From: Desulfobacteraceae bacterium
Lineage (GTDB): Bacteria; Desulfobacterota; Desulfobacteria; Desulfobacterales; UBA5852
DNA: 64,000 nucleotides
Assembly (NCBI GenBank): GCA_014237395.1
Contig: JABZFP010000032.1
Location: 1 to 64,000, forward strand
Direction of reading: 5' to 3'
Shown here: in pieces, positions 44,924 through 52,890 of the stretch
Layout: each line of letters begins with the position of its first letter
How positions within the stretch are numbered: position 1 is the stretch's first letter
Position numbers and translations under genes: made by a program
The notes under the pieces: model-generated
The model's input: the letters and a program-made list of their open reading frames with translations, nothing else
Database searches by the model: none
Told to the model about the DNA's origin: nothing

Positions 44924-46030
44924 TTAGGGATAGGAGACTGTGCGGCCGTGTTTGAGCTCAAGATAGCGGTCTTCTAATTGGCGTTCCCGCAGGGCCTGAC
45001 GGATAGCCATCGGGGGCCAATGCACGGGTTCATCCCCCAGCCGAAACGTTCCCCAGTGGGCAATGGAGAGGTGACGGGCCTTTAAATCCAGGAAAGCCGT
45101 CACCGTTTCTTCCGGGTTCATATGGCTTGGTGCCATGAACCAGCGGGGTTCATAGGCGCCGAGATTGAAAATTGCCAGATCGATATCAAATTCTTCCCCG
45201 ATTTGATCAAAGCCGTCGAAAAAGCCGGTGTCGCCGGAGATATAGACGCAGGCGCCACTTTTGGTGCGAATAAGGTAAGAGCCCCACAGGGCGGTATTGG
45301 GGCCGACGAGAGGATTGCGCATGGTCCAGTGATTACAAGGCAGAAAAATGATTTCCCGGCCGTCTTCATAGTGGTGCTCGTACCAATCAAGACGGGTGCG
45401 GTGGGTCATTCCCCAATCATTGAAAAGATCGTCATACCCCGGCGGACAAATAACATGGGTTCCGTTTCCCCAGGTGCCCAGGGAAGCGGCATCCAGGTGG
45501 TCGTAGTGCCCATGGGTCACAAGAATGTGTTTGGGCTGGGGCAGGGTGGTGACATCAAACGCCAACGGCGAAAAGTCTTTGATAAACCAGAACAGTCCAC
45601 CGAACACCGGATCAACCAGAATGAAAGCGTCGCCATCCTTGATAAGGATGCCGGCATGTTTAAGAAGCGTTATACTCAGGCCCGCTCCATCCACAATCGC
45701 GCCGCGATCTACGGTAACCGGAGTGGGGATGTCATCCGAATAATATTGTTTAAAGTGGTTTTTCGTAAACCACTTCCATTTCAGGACCCGCCCGAGACCT
45801 CCTTTGGGGATGTCGCTGAACGGATTTATAAACGCTCCTTGCCGATGGTGCATTTTGCGCGTGGCCAAGTCCCGCATTCGTGTTCCGTTGAGGGGACGGT
45901 AGGCCAACCCTGTGCCGTCACCATAGCCATTATTGGCCAAGGAGCGCGAGGCGCATGCACCCGGAAAACCCATTAGGGATGCACTGGCGGCGCTTTGCAG
46001 CAGACGGCGAATGAAGTGTCGGCGGGTCAT
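44924..46030 (-). CDS. Exported metallo-beta-lactamase-fold hydrolase (NAPE-PLD/UlaG-like)
   Basis: A 368-residue enzyme with an N-terminal signal (TRRHFIRRLL, then SAASASLMGFPGACASRS; the Arg pair hints at Tat export and the GACA site at lipidation). The hydrolase domain has the metal motif THGHYDHLD (about residues 171-179), CNHWTMRN, SGDTGFFDGF and a final AHWGTFRLGDEP. This matches the family of NAPE-PLD-like and L-ascorbate-lactonase-like proteins. Substrate unknown; periplasmic location likely. Confidence 0.8.
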   Translation of the reverse strand: MTRRHFIRRLLQSAASASLMGFPGACASRSLANNGYGDGTGLAYRPLNGTRMRDLATRKMHHRQGAFINPFSDIPKGGLGRVLKWKWFTKNHFKQYYSDDIPTPVTVDRGAIVDGAGLSITLLKHAGILIKDGDAFILVDPVFGGLFWFIKDFSPLAFDVTTLPQPKHILVTHGHYDHLDAASLGTWGNGTHVICPPGYDDLFNDWGMTHRTRLDWYEHHYEDGREIIFLPCNHWTMRNPLVGPNTALWGSYLIRTKSGACVYISGDTGFFDGFDQIGEEFDIDLAIFNLGAYEPRWFMAPSHMNPEETVTAFLDLKARHLSIAHWGTFRLGDEPVHWPPMAIRQALRERQLEDRYLELKHGRTVSYP

Positions 46031-46494
46031 GTCATTGTCTCGCTTTTCGAGTTGTTCCGTGGTTCCCTGTCAGATTGCGCCAGAATCAGTTCACAATTTT
46101 AATGGCTTAGACACCCTGTGGGAAAGCGTTCAAGTGTATGGAAATCGGTCATATTCCCCACTTTGGCAACGCAGACTGACGGGATACATGGGCGTCTAAC
46201 ATGTGAACCTGCTTTTACGCCATTCCAAATTGCCCACATCGGCAGATCACGAACAGTTTTTTTTTAGTAAGCATTCCGGTTGCGATGATCAAGCAAAGCC
46301 TGCGATGGAATGTGTCGAACATTATGACGGAATTCGGCAGAAGCGATGACAAATTGTGTCATGGCCGCGGTTAAAGTCATTGGAGAAACGGTGGAATCTG
46401 CGGGAAATGCTCGACTTAAGGCTTTCTCGAATTATGGAATGAATCCTGCAAGATGCCATGATCATCAGACATGCAGGGATGTCATTTTTTGATC
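46031..46494. other. Intergenic region upstream of the riboswitch
   Basis: About 460 bp without a supported gene. It contains the presumed promoter of the minus-strand hydrolase at its left and a sigma-54-like promoter at 46435-46450 at its right. Confidence 0.4.
46435..46450 (+). promoter_or_regulatory. Candidate sigma-54 promoter for the riboswitch transcript
   Basis: TGG (46435-46437) and TGCA (46447-46450) are placed so that GG and GC are separated by exactly 10 bases, the -24/-12 geometry of sigma-54 promoters. The predicted start of transcription, near 46461, is about 34 bases ahead of the riboswitch. Confidence 0.5.
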
Positions 46495-46571
46495 GTTAAA
46501 CGCCAAACCTGTTGCGAAGCAGGGACGGAAAGCCACGGGTCTCGGGGGAGACAGCCGGGTTGCCATTTAGC
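46495..46571 (+). ncRNA. Cyclic di-GMP-I (GEMM-I) riboswitch
   Basis: The segment has the GEMM-I architecture: GCCAAACC at 46502-46509, then stem P2 (CCTGTT pairing with AGCAGG) capped by a GCGA (GNRA) tetraloop, the conserved GGGACGGAAAGCC, a P3 hairpin GTCTC-GGGG-GAGAC, and AGCCGGGTTGCC. Outer P1 is GTTAAA with TTTAGC. The position equivalent to G20 of the Vibrio Vc2 aptamer is G, which favours c-di-GMP over the GpA-sensing variant. It controls the small gene at 46678. Confidence 0.9.
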
Positions 46572-46659
46572 AAGGCAATGCGGCTGTTTGTGTTCGAGCC
46601 CGCGAAGGTCGGCATGCAAACCACCCATGGATTGTTTGGAACAGATACCCGCTTGAAAG

Positions 46660-46671
46660 ACCTGAACAGGT
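46660..46671 (+). promoter_or_regulatory. Hairpin occluding the ribosome site
   Basis: ACCT (46660-46663) pairs with AGGT (46668-46671) around GAAC, covering the AGGTG ribosome site of the gene at 46678. No intrinsic terminator is seen between riboswitch and gene, so translational control is likely. Confidence 0.45.
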
Positions 46672-46677
46672 GTGCCG

Positions 46678-46923
46678 ATGTCAAAACCAAGCGCCAGTTT
46701 TAAAATGCGCGTTTTTCGATGTTCAGGCGACGTTCCCAAAAACGACCATCGCCTCGATGATGATATGGTAAAAATCTTGAACATTTTGGATGGCCGCAAA
46801 AGTATTGCCAGTATTGCGTTTGCTTCAGGCATGACCATGAGCGATTTCCAGAGGGCCATCAAGAACCTGATTGCGTTGGATTTGATCGAGGCTGCAGAGC
46901 CCGATGAAATCCTTTCTGAATGA
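46678..46923 (+). CDS. Small winged-helix/PqqD-like protein under riboswitch control
   Basis: An 81-residue basic-then-acidic protein. After a short beta-like N-terminus (KMRVFRCSGDVPKND) comes a helical region DDMVKILNILDGRKSIASIA and MSDFQRAIKNLIALDLIEAAE, which fits small winged-helix or PqqD-like domains found at the C-termini of DUF4388-type proteins. It lies about 105 bases behind the c-di-GMP-I riboswitch, so it is very probably regulated by c-di-GMP. ATG 46678 is chosen; an in-frame GTG lies six bases before. Function unknown; an adaptor or regulatory role is inferred. Confidence 0.65.
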   Translation: MSKPSASFKMRVFRCSGDVPKNDHRLDDDMVKILNILDGRKSIASIAFASGMTMSDFQRAIKNLIALDLIEAAEPDEILSE

Positions 46924-47450
46924 TGCGTTCCGCCATTTCCGCGCAAAATTCCCCACCGACCATTTTTCCCCATAACGGGCATTCTCTTGGGGGCATCTTT
47001 TCATCAGCATGATTACCGGTCGAACGGCTTGGCATTAGTGTAAAGAAGGTTGACGGTCGATATGTCGAAACAAATCGACGGCATTCATTGATTGATGCTT
47101 ATACACCACAATTTGTTGATCCCGCAGATCGCAACCAAGACAGAAAGAATAAGTGGAAATTAACCGGATTGGTTCTTTTGAAAAACCGAGAGAACGGTAT
47201 GTTCTTAAATATGTAGTAATAACAGTTGGTAAAAGATTGTTAAAATGTGGCATTGTTTTTAAATGCCAACCGGCCAACAAATTTTGAAGTCGAAATGTTC
47301 CACCGGAAAGCACGCCATCAAATGGCAGGCATACCTTTTGCTTAACATAGTTCCAACCGTTACAGCTGCGGTGGACGACAGCTTTTCATCGCGGGACATT
47401 TTGGTTTGTTTCTCACGTGCCATTATCGAATGAAATCGGAATATTCTAAA
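46924..47450. other. AT-rich intergenic region
   Basis: A 527-bp stretch with no supported gene. A 92-residue minus-strand ORF at 47035-47313 lacks a ribosome site and any family pattern and is not called. The second half is AT-rich with a long run of possible promoters. Confidence 0.35.
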
Positions 47451-47750
47451 ATGAGAGAATCAATGCTCGATTTAGCCAACCTCGCTTATGAGCGTGAGTT
47501 GCGGCGTGAATTGTCCCGTGTTCAGCGTCACATCGATCAGTATCGCGAGAGGGAGAGCAAGTTTTTCAATCTGCATGACATCCGGTTGAAATTTTATCGC
47601 GAAGCATCGGATGAGATCTGGCACTTGTATGATCGCCTTGAACCGGATAAAGCGGTCGAGCGTGCCGTGGCATTGGGCTTGCTGGCCGCGGATGAAGTCC
47701 CCGATGATATCCAACATACCCTGCGACGCGCCGTTCGTTGCGTGTCCTGA
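47451..47750 (+). CDS. Hypothetical coiled-coil protein
   Basis: A 99-residue strongly helical, charged protein (RELRRELSRVQRHIDQYRERE and similar) with a likely coiled coil. The frame is open upstream to 47406; ATG 47451 or 47463 are possible starts, both with weak ribosome sites. No family recognised, and not highly confident as a gene. Confidence 0.45.
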   Translation: MRESMLDLANLAYERELRRELSRVQRHIDQYRERESKFFNLHDIRLKFYREASDEIWHLYDRLEPDKAVERAVALGLLAADEVPDDIQHTLRRAVRCVS

Positions 47751-47927
47751 TTTCCTGAATCTTTTTCCGCCCTATATCCTTGAGTCCCATCTTTTGATAT
47801 AGCCATACGATCCCAAATATTGCCGGGGCGACGGCTTGCGGCCGTCTTGAAGACCGAATTGACAGGATTGGCCATACGTAAATTCCGTATTACCATTATG
47901 GCGACGTGATAAGCGACGGGAATTAAA

Positions 47928-48152
47928 ATGAAAAAAATGGCGGGAGGGCTGCTGTTGATGGGGGTGGTCTGGGCGTTATTCCATTTCCACTTCATCCTTT
48001 TCGATAACCGGATCAAGATTTTAGCCAAAGCGCATTACACCCTGGATAACACCTTTGTAGACGCAAGGGGGGCCAAGAGAATCCGGCTGCTCCTGAACCC
48101 TGACCTTGCAAAAGCCGGCTTTCAGGACATCCTGAACGAGGTAAGTCAGTGA
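47928..48152 (+). CDS. Small membrane-anchored protein
   Basis: A 74-residue protein with an N-terminal membrane segment (GLLLMGVVWALFHFHFILF) and a 50-residue soluble tail. A GGGA site precedes the start. Unknown function; it lies alone between two plus-strand genes. Confidence 0.45.
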   Translation: MKKMAGGLLLMGVVWALFHFHFILFDNRIKILAKAHYTLDNTFVDARGAKRIRLLLNPDLAKAGFQDILNEVSQ

Positions 48153-48290
48153 TCGGCAAGGATATCATGAAACCATCATGCCGTGGGAACATCATGTTGT
48201 GCTGTTAAATTTTTGATGCCGCATCGAAGAAATTTTGAACGAAGATGATTTCCGGCGTGAAACGCCGTTGATACGCGAAAGGGTTGTTTG

Positions 48291-49100
48291 ATGAATGTGT
48301 TGGCATCACCGCTTTCCAGCCTGTCGATGCCGGTGATCGGGGTTCCCGGATACTGGCACGAAAGTGAGGCGATTTTGGGCCGCCAGGCGACAGCCGTTCC
48401 AGACAGTTATATCCGCGCGCTTTTGAAGATCGAGGCGATACCGCTCATTATTCCGGTGCTGCCGTCTTCTCAAATGCTGGCGCAATTTTTCAACATGATG
48501 GACGGTTTGCTGCTGGTCGGCGGACCGGATCTCGATCCTGTTCATTATCACCAGGCCGCCCACAAGGGGCTTCGCAAGGTGACGCCCCCCCGAGACCATG
48601 TGGAACTTCAGATATCCCGCTGGGCGCTGGAAACCGACCTCCCGATCATGGCCATTTGTCGCGGCATCCAGGTCTTGAACGTCGCTGCGGGAGGGACGCT
48701 ATGGCAGGACATCGCCAGCCAACAACCCCATGCCGCCAAGCACGACTACCATCCCGATTATCCGGAAGATTTTCTGGCCCACACCATAACGCCTTTGCCC
48801 GGCAGCCGGCTGGGCGACATTATCGGTTTTGAGACCGCCGAAGTGAACAGTCTGCACCATCAGGCCATCGATCAATTAGGCCCGGGGCTTCGCCCGTCCG
48901 CATATGCACCGGATGGGATTCTTGAGGCGGTCGAAGGGGTTGATGCCGATTGGGTCATCGGTGTCCAGTGGCATCCGGAATGGCTGGTCGAAAGCGATCC
49001 GCGCATGCTTGCCTTGTTTAAAGCGTTTCGTGAGGTTTGCGCATCCCGGGATCGCGCCATGCGACGAAAGCCAATCGCCGACACCCGAAGCGACAATTAG
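48291..49100 (+). CDS. Gamma-glutamyl-gamma-aminobutyrate hydrolase-like class I glutamine amidotransferase
   Basis: A 269-residue PuuD-type peptidase C26 enzyme. The nucleophile Cys is in PIMAICRGIQVLNVAAGG (about residue 122), the oxyanion region is GLLLVGGPDLDP, and the His and Glu of the triad are in GVQWHPEWLV near residue 225. PuuD cleaves gamma-glutamyl-GABA in putrescine degradation, which could tie it to the polyamine genes at 8-10 kb, although it lies far from them. An AAAGGG site supports ATG 48291. The last four bases overlap the opposite-strand OsmC gene. Confidence 0.8.
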   Translation: MNVLASPLSSLSMPVIGVPGYWHESEAILGRQATAVPDSYIRALLKIEAIPLIIPVLPSSQMLAQFFNMMDGLLLVGGPDLDPVHYHQAAHKGLRKVTPPRDHVELQISRWALETDLPIMAICRGIQVLNVAAGGTLWQDIASQQPHAAKHDYHPDYPEDFLAHTITPLPGSRLGDIIGFETAEVNSLHHQAIDQLGPGLRPSAYAPDGILEAVEGVDADWVIGVQWHPEWLVESDPRMLALFKAFREVCASRDRAMRRKPIADTRSDN

Positions 49101-49507
49101 ACGTCGGGCAGAATCTCATAGCGGGTTTGAATGTCGGCCACGCCGCTCACGGTGGCCGCGACGGAGCAGTATTTTTCGGTGGACAGCTGAATGGCCTGGG
49201 AGAGGGCTTTGTCTGTCAGTCCGCGGCCCTGGGCGTGATAGACCACCTGAATCGTTCGATAGGGCCACGGGGGATCAGGGTCCCGGTCACCAGTGATAAC
49301 CACTTCCAGCCTGGTCAACGGTTTGCGTTTCTTTTTCATGATGTCAACCACATCAACGGCTGAACAGGATGCCAGAGCGACCAGTAGCATTTCAGACGGC
49401 CTTACGCCGTCTTGCTGATCATCTCCGGAGAGCACCACACTGTGCCCGCCCGAATCGGTACCGACAAACTGCAGTCCATCAACCCATTTTACCCGTGCTG
49501 TAGGCAT
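49097..49507 (-). CDS. OsmC family peroxiredoxin-like protein
   Basis: A 136-residue OsmC/Ohr-type protein. The two redox cysteines are in LLVALASCSAVDVV (about residue 49) and STEKYCSVAATV (about 113). The family usually reduces organic hydroperoxides; some are thiol-based hydrolases. ATG 49507 has a GGAG site at good spacing. It follows the phosphodiesterase-like gene by 12 bp and is likely co-transcribed. Confidence 0.85.
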   Translation of the reverse strand: MPTARVKWVDGLQFVGTDSGGHSVVLSGDDQQDGVRPSEMLLVALASCSAVDVVDIMKKKRKPLTRLEVVITGDRDPDPPWPYRTIQVVYHAQGRGLTDKALSQAIQLSTEKYCSVAATVSGVADIQTRYEILPDV

Positions 49508-49519
49508 ACCTGACACTCC

Positions 49520-50359
49520 TTACAACTCGAAATACATGTCCGCGGCAACGGCAAAGCAGTCCATGGTATGCCCTTCGGCGGCGATCATTTTGCGGCAGTT
49601 TTCGACAATTTTATCAATTTCTTCATCATTGCGCTCCTGGCTGTGATGAAAAAGGCCAAGGGTTTGGACACCGGCCTGGAGCGCCAGATCAACGGCTTCG
49701 GTGTAGGAGGAATGGCCCCATAGCACTTTGGATTCATATTCCTCGGGCGTATACTCCGCATCGTGAAATAGAAGGTCGGCGCCATAGGCAAAATCGACGT
49801 AACGGTCCCTGGGCAAGCCCCCGGGATGAACAAAGCCCAATTCGTTATCCGTCAGAAAAACAAACGTTTTGCCGTCTTCAATGAATTTGTAGCCGCTTCC
49901 CATATTGGGATGACTCAATGGGATCGGTTCCACGGCCATCGAACCGACTTCGAAACGGGTGGGGTTTCCATCTTCGTAGACGATTTTGGCCCGTAATTCG
50001 GAAGGCCGAATGGGGAAATTGGGCGGCGTCATTACCTTGGAAACCATATTTTCAACGAATTTTTTTGGGAACGGGCATCGGTGAACCCGAATGGTGACGT
50101 GATCGAGGTAAAGCGGTTTGAAAAAGGGCCATCCCATCAGGTGGTCCCAATGACCGTGTGTGATCAGGAAATGGTAAGTGTAGCGTTGATCTTCGATAAG
50201 CAGATTGCCGAGTCGGCGAATGCCGGTGCCGGCGTCGACAATGAAAATATCATCGCTTTTGGTACGGATTTCCAGGCATGTGGTATCGCCACCATAGCGG
50301 AGGTACTCCCGGCCGGAAACCGGAATGGATCCCCTGGACCCCCACACCCTGATTCGCAT
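49520..50359 (-). CDS. Metallo-beta-lactamase-fold phosphodiesterase-like protein
   Basis: A 279-residue enzyme of the MBL fold. Metal motif THGHWDHLMG (about residues 68-77), a distal SHPNMGSGYKF, FLTDNELGF, and later HHSQERNDE. The opening RIRVWGSRGSIPVSG and YGGDTTCLE are typical of the MBL family annotated as phosphoribosyl 1,2-cyclic phosphate or cyclic nucleotide phosphodiesterase-like. It precedes osmC in one unit. Exact substrate unknown. Confidence 0.8.
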   Translation of the reverse strand: MRIRVWGSRGSIPVSGREYLRYGGDTTCLEIRTKSDDIFIVDAGTGIRRLGNLLIEDQRYTYHFLITHGHWDHLMGWPFFKPLYLDHVTIRVHRCPFPKKFVENMVSKVMTPPNFPIRPSELRAKIVYEDGNPTRFEVGSMAVEPIPLSHPNMGSGYKFIEDGKTFVFLTDNELGFVHPGGLPRDRYVDFAYGADLLFHDAEYTPEEYESKVLWGHSSYTEAVDLALQAGVQTLGLFHHSQERNDEEIDKIVENCRKMIAAEGHTMDCFAVAADMYFEL

Positions 50360-50625
50360 CACAAGCCTTTCTTTATGGGGCGCTGCATGCTAGCGCGACA
50401 CATTGGCACCGAAACAGAATCAAATCCTTGAATGATCGGCCAATTTCCTGCTTTAATTCATCTTTCCTAACACAACTCGGCTATCGAGTCCATCCTCAAT
50501 TGCTCGAATTGCATCGGTCGGACAATACGAATTCATCCATAATGAGGCCGCTGCAAATCGGTGGCGGTACCGATGATCGGCAGCTTTGGCCACGGTGGCC
50601 ACGATGTGGGGCGCACTCGCGGTGT

Positions 50626-51012
50626 TTAGATATCGATTCGTTTTAATGCGCTGACTTCTTTGGTGAAAAGGTCGGCAGAAAGTTGCCGCCACGGTTGTTG
50701 GGGAGAAAATTGAAGGGTGGACTTAACATCCGGAACGAATAATTTTCCGGAACTGATCTGCGGCGCTATCAAATGGTATTTGAAATCGCCACCGAGATCG
50801 AGAAGAATATCCAACGTGTCGTTTTCTTCCAATAATTCGATGACAAGAAGGTTGGAGGCCATGCCCTGTCCCTTTAAGTGGCGCTTTCCCTGCGGACTTT
50901 TTGCAATTTCGATGACCGGATTTTCCAGCGCGATGGCGGACTTGTCTGCTGAAACGAGATACGCCTGCTCAACCCAGTATTCACCCTCGGCAAATGGGAT
51001 CCATTCGGTCAT
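50626..51012 (-). CDS. Hypothetical protein
   Basis: A 128-residue soluble, beta-rich protein (MTEWIPFAEGEYWVEQAYL) with an AAGGAAC site before the start. No family recognised. It lies just upstream of, and divergent from, the aroF leader. Confidence 0.5.
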   Translation of the reverse strand: MTEWIPFAEGEYWVEQAYLVSADKSAIALENPVIEIAKSPQGKRHLKGQGMASNLLVIELLEENDTLDILLDLGGDFKYHLIAPQISSGKLFVPDVKSTLQFSPQQPWRQLSADLFTKEVSALKRIDI

Positions 51013-51194
51013 GGTATTGTTCCTTTTTCTGGCGGTAAGAGACAGGTGCCATCCATCAATAGCGATCGCATTCCTTCAAAAAACCTGAAGAAAAAAATAT
51101 ATCAGGATAGCGCCGCCTGGCAAGGCCCATTTTCATCCTCGATGAGGTCGCCGTTCAACGGCAAGGCAGCCGGTTTGGGTTTTGTCTAAAGTTC

Positions 51195-51224
51195 TTGACA
51201 ACCCTGAAAGGAGTTCGGTAGATT
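51195..51224 (+). promoter_or_regulatory. Promoter of the aroF leader
   Basis: TTGACA (51195-51200) and TAGATT (51219-51224) are 18 bases apart. The predicted start of transcription near 51231 is about 22 bases ahead of the leader-peptide ATG, whose AGGA site is at 51244-51247. Confidence 0.65.
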
Positions 51225-51252
51225 CGGTTCGATGACAAGAATAGGAAATGAA

Positions 51253-51333
51253 ATGATGGCACCAGAATTACAACGATGGATTTGCTGGCAGTGGTGGCGC
51301 AACGGCCGAAAGGGGCGCGCTGACCGGTATTGA
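51253..51333 (+). CDS. Tryptophan-rich leader peptide of the aroF attenuator
   Basis: A 26-codon ORF, MM at the start and TGA at 51331-51333, with four Trp codons at positions 9, 12, 14 and 15 (51277, 51286, 51292 and 51295). AGGA lies seven bases before the first ATG. Four Trp in seven codons is far from chance and marks a leader peptide that senses charged tRNA-Trp. It is too short for normal gene calling. Confidence 0.85.
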   Translation: MMAPELQRWICWQWWRNGRKGRADRY

Positions 51334-51362
51334 CCGCCTGAACCAGCAACAATAGGCAATCA

Positions 51363-51397
51363 AAAGGACCGTGGCTCCCCAGAAGCCACGGTCCTTT
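51363..51397 (+). promoter_or_regulatory. Leader hairpin (anti-antiterminator candidate)
   Basis: AAAGGACCGTGGCT (51363-51376) pairs perfectly with AGCCACGGTCCTTT (51384-51397) around CCCCAGA. The 3' arm can instead pair with AAGGGGCGTTGGCTT of the terminator 5' arm (51404-51418), with few mismatches, which would form an antiterminator. Confidence 0.75.
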
Positions 51398-51405
51398 CTA
51401 CTTAA

Positions 51406-51439
51406 GGGGCGTTGGCTTATGTCAGCGCCTCTTTTTTTT
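51406..51439 (+). terminator. Attenuator terminator before aroF
   Basis: GGGGCGTTGGC (51406-51416) pairs with GTCAGCGCCTC (51421-51431), including three G-T pairs, around TTAT, followed by eight T (51432-51439). It lies about 110 bp upstream of the aroF start and is the terminator stage of the attenuator. Confidence 0.85.
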
Positions 51440-51546
51440 AGGCATCGCAGACCGTGGAGCTTCATGAAAAAAAAGACACATCGTCGATGGTTTTAGAGCA
51501 GAGAATTGGATTCCACCCCGACACATCACTTTAAGGAGACGAAACC

Positions 51547-52572
51547 ATGCTGATCGTAATGGAAAAAAACGCGACCCCTGACCAGATCAAGGCTGTTGAG
51601 GCTGCTGTGACCGCGCGTGGCTATGAGGCCAGGCCGATTCCCGGCGGCGAGAGGATGTCGATCGGCGTCCTGCGGAACAAGGGCGCCGTGGATGCTTCGC
51701 TCTTTCTTGGCTTGGGCGGTGTAAAGGATGTTATCCCGGTGACCCGGCCCTATAAACTGGTCAGCCGCGAGACGCGCAGCGAGGATACGGTCGTGCGTGT
51801 CGGGGACGTCGCCATCGGCAACGGACACATGACGATCATTGCCGGTCCGTGTGCCATTGAGAGCGAAGCGCAGGCACTGACGATCGCCCGCCATGTGAAG
51901 GACGCCGGGGCGCATATGTTTCGTGGCGGTGCTTTCAAACCCCGCACGTCGCCTTATTCATTTCAGGGGTTGGGCCTCGAGGGGTTGGAAATTCTGGCCA
52001 AAGTGCGCCATGAAACCGGATTACCGGTGGTGACCGAGGTGATGGACATGGCAACGTTTGACCAGGTGGAAAGCTATGCGGATATGATCCAGATCGGCAC
52101 GCGCAACATGCAGAATTTTAGTCTGCTGCGACGGGCCGGCCGCTCGACACGACCGGTATTGCTCAAACGCGGTATGGCCGCCACCATTGACGAATGGCTC
52201 ATGGCGGCCGAATACATCATGGAGGGGGGCAATACGCAAGTCATCCTTTGTGAGCGCGGGGTGCGAACATTTGTTCATCACAGCCGCAATACCCTGGATT
52301 TATCGGCCGTGCCCTACGTGCGGCGGGAGAGCCACCTGCCGATTATTATCGACCCCAGTCACGCGGCCGGAAGACGGGACCAGGTGATCCCCCTCAGTCG
52401 GTCTTCCATTGCGGTCGGCGCCCACGGATTGATGGTGGAAGTTCACCATCAACCGGATCAGGCGCTGAGTGACGGCGCCCAGTCGCTTTACCCGCAACAA
52501 TTTGTCCAGCTTTGTCGCCAATCACAGGCCATTTTCAACCTGTTGGACGAGGGCCCGACCGCTCACCCTTGA
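51547..52572 (+). CDS. aroF: 3-Deoxy-7-phosphoheptulonate synthase (DAHP synthase, type I-beta)
   Basis: A 341-residue enzyme joining PEP and erythrose-4-phosphate, the first step of aromatic amino acid synthesis. An N-terminal ferredoxin-like regulatory domain (residues 1-70) precedes the barrel with MTIIAGPCAIESEAQAL, RGGAFKPRTSPYSFQG, LKRGMAATIDEWL and PIIIDPSHAAGRRD, including the metal-binding Cys and His. TAAGGAGA supports the ATG. Expression is controlled by the Trp-codon attenuator upstream, so supply of aromatic precursor follows tryptophan status. No other shikimate or trp genes lie downstream in the window. Confidence 0.95.
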   Translation: MLIVMEKNATPDQIKAVEAAVTARGYEARPIPGGERMSIGVLRNKGAVDASLFLGLGGVKDVIPVTRPYKLVSRETRSEDTVVRVGDVAIGNGHMTIIAGPCAIESEAQALTIARHVKDAGAHMFRGGAFKPRTSPYSFQGLGLEGLEILAKVRHETGLPVVTEVMDMATFDQVESYADMIQIGTRNMQNFSLLRRAGRSTRPVLLKRGMAATIDEWLMAAEYIMEGGNTQVILCERGVRTFVHHSRNTLDLSAVPYVRRESHLPIIIDPSHAAGRRDQVIPLSRSSIAVGAHGLMVEVHHQPDQALSDGAQSLYPQQFVQLCRQSQAIFNLLDEGPTAHP

Positions 52573-52890
52573 CGACGCCAGAAATCATCTCCTGATCGCT
52601 ATGCCGGCCCCGGACTCGTTCCGGGCCCGGCATAGCCACGCTTTGGATTCGATAAATACCTGCGAACAATCGTCGTAAGAATTTAACAGGATAACGGACC
52701 CATCTCCTGGCTAAAAATGAACTGACCCGGTGGCATGCGGCGCTGACAACACGGCCGAAGATTTGTCGCTTTCAAAGGCGTTTTTATGGGTGGACGTCGA
52801 CGTTTCAGTGCGCTATTTCTGATGTGCCGACTGCCGTGGACGATCCGGCGACCCATGATCAACCCGAAATCAATGGAGTTTTGAGGGCTT
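52573..52890. other. Intergenic region after aroF
   Basis: 318 bp with a hairpin at 52599-52635 and otherwise no gene. The ribosome site of the TolC-like gene is GAGG near its right end. Confidence 0.4.
52599..52635 (+). terminator. Hairpin downstream of aroF
   Basis: CTATGCCGGCCCCGGA (52599-52614) and TCCGGGCCCGGCATAG (52620-52635) form a 16-bp stem with one mismatch around CTCGT. No T run follows directly (CCACGCTTT), so it is a weak intrinsic terminator. Confidence 0.5.

Noticed and set aside
47035..47313. 92-residue minus-strand ORF in the gap after the riboswitch gene
   Set aside because: No ribosome site or recognisable family; AT-rich region likely non-coding.
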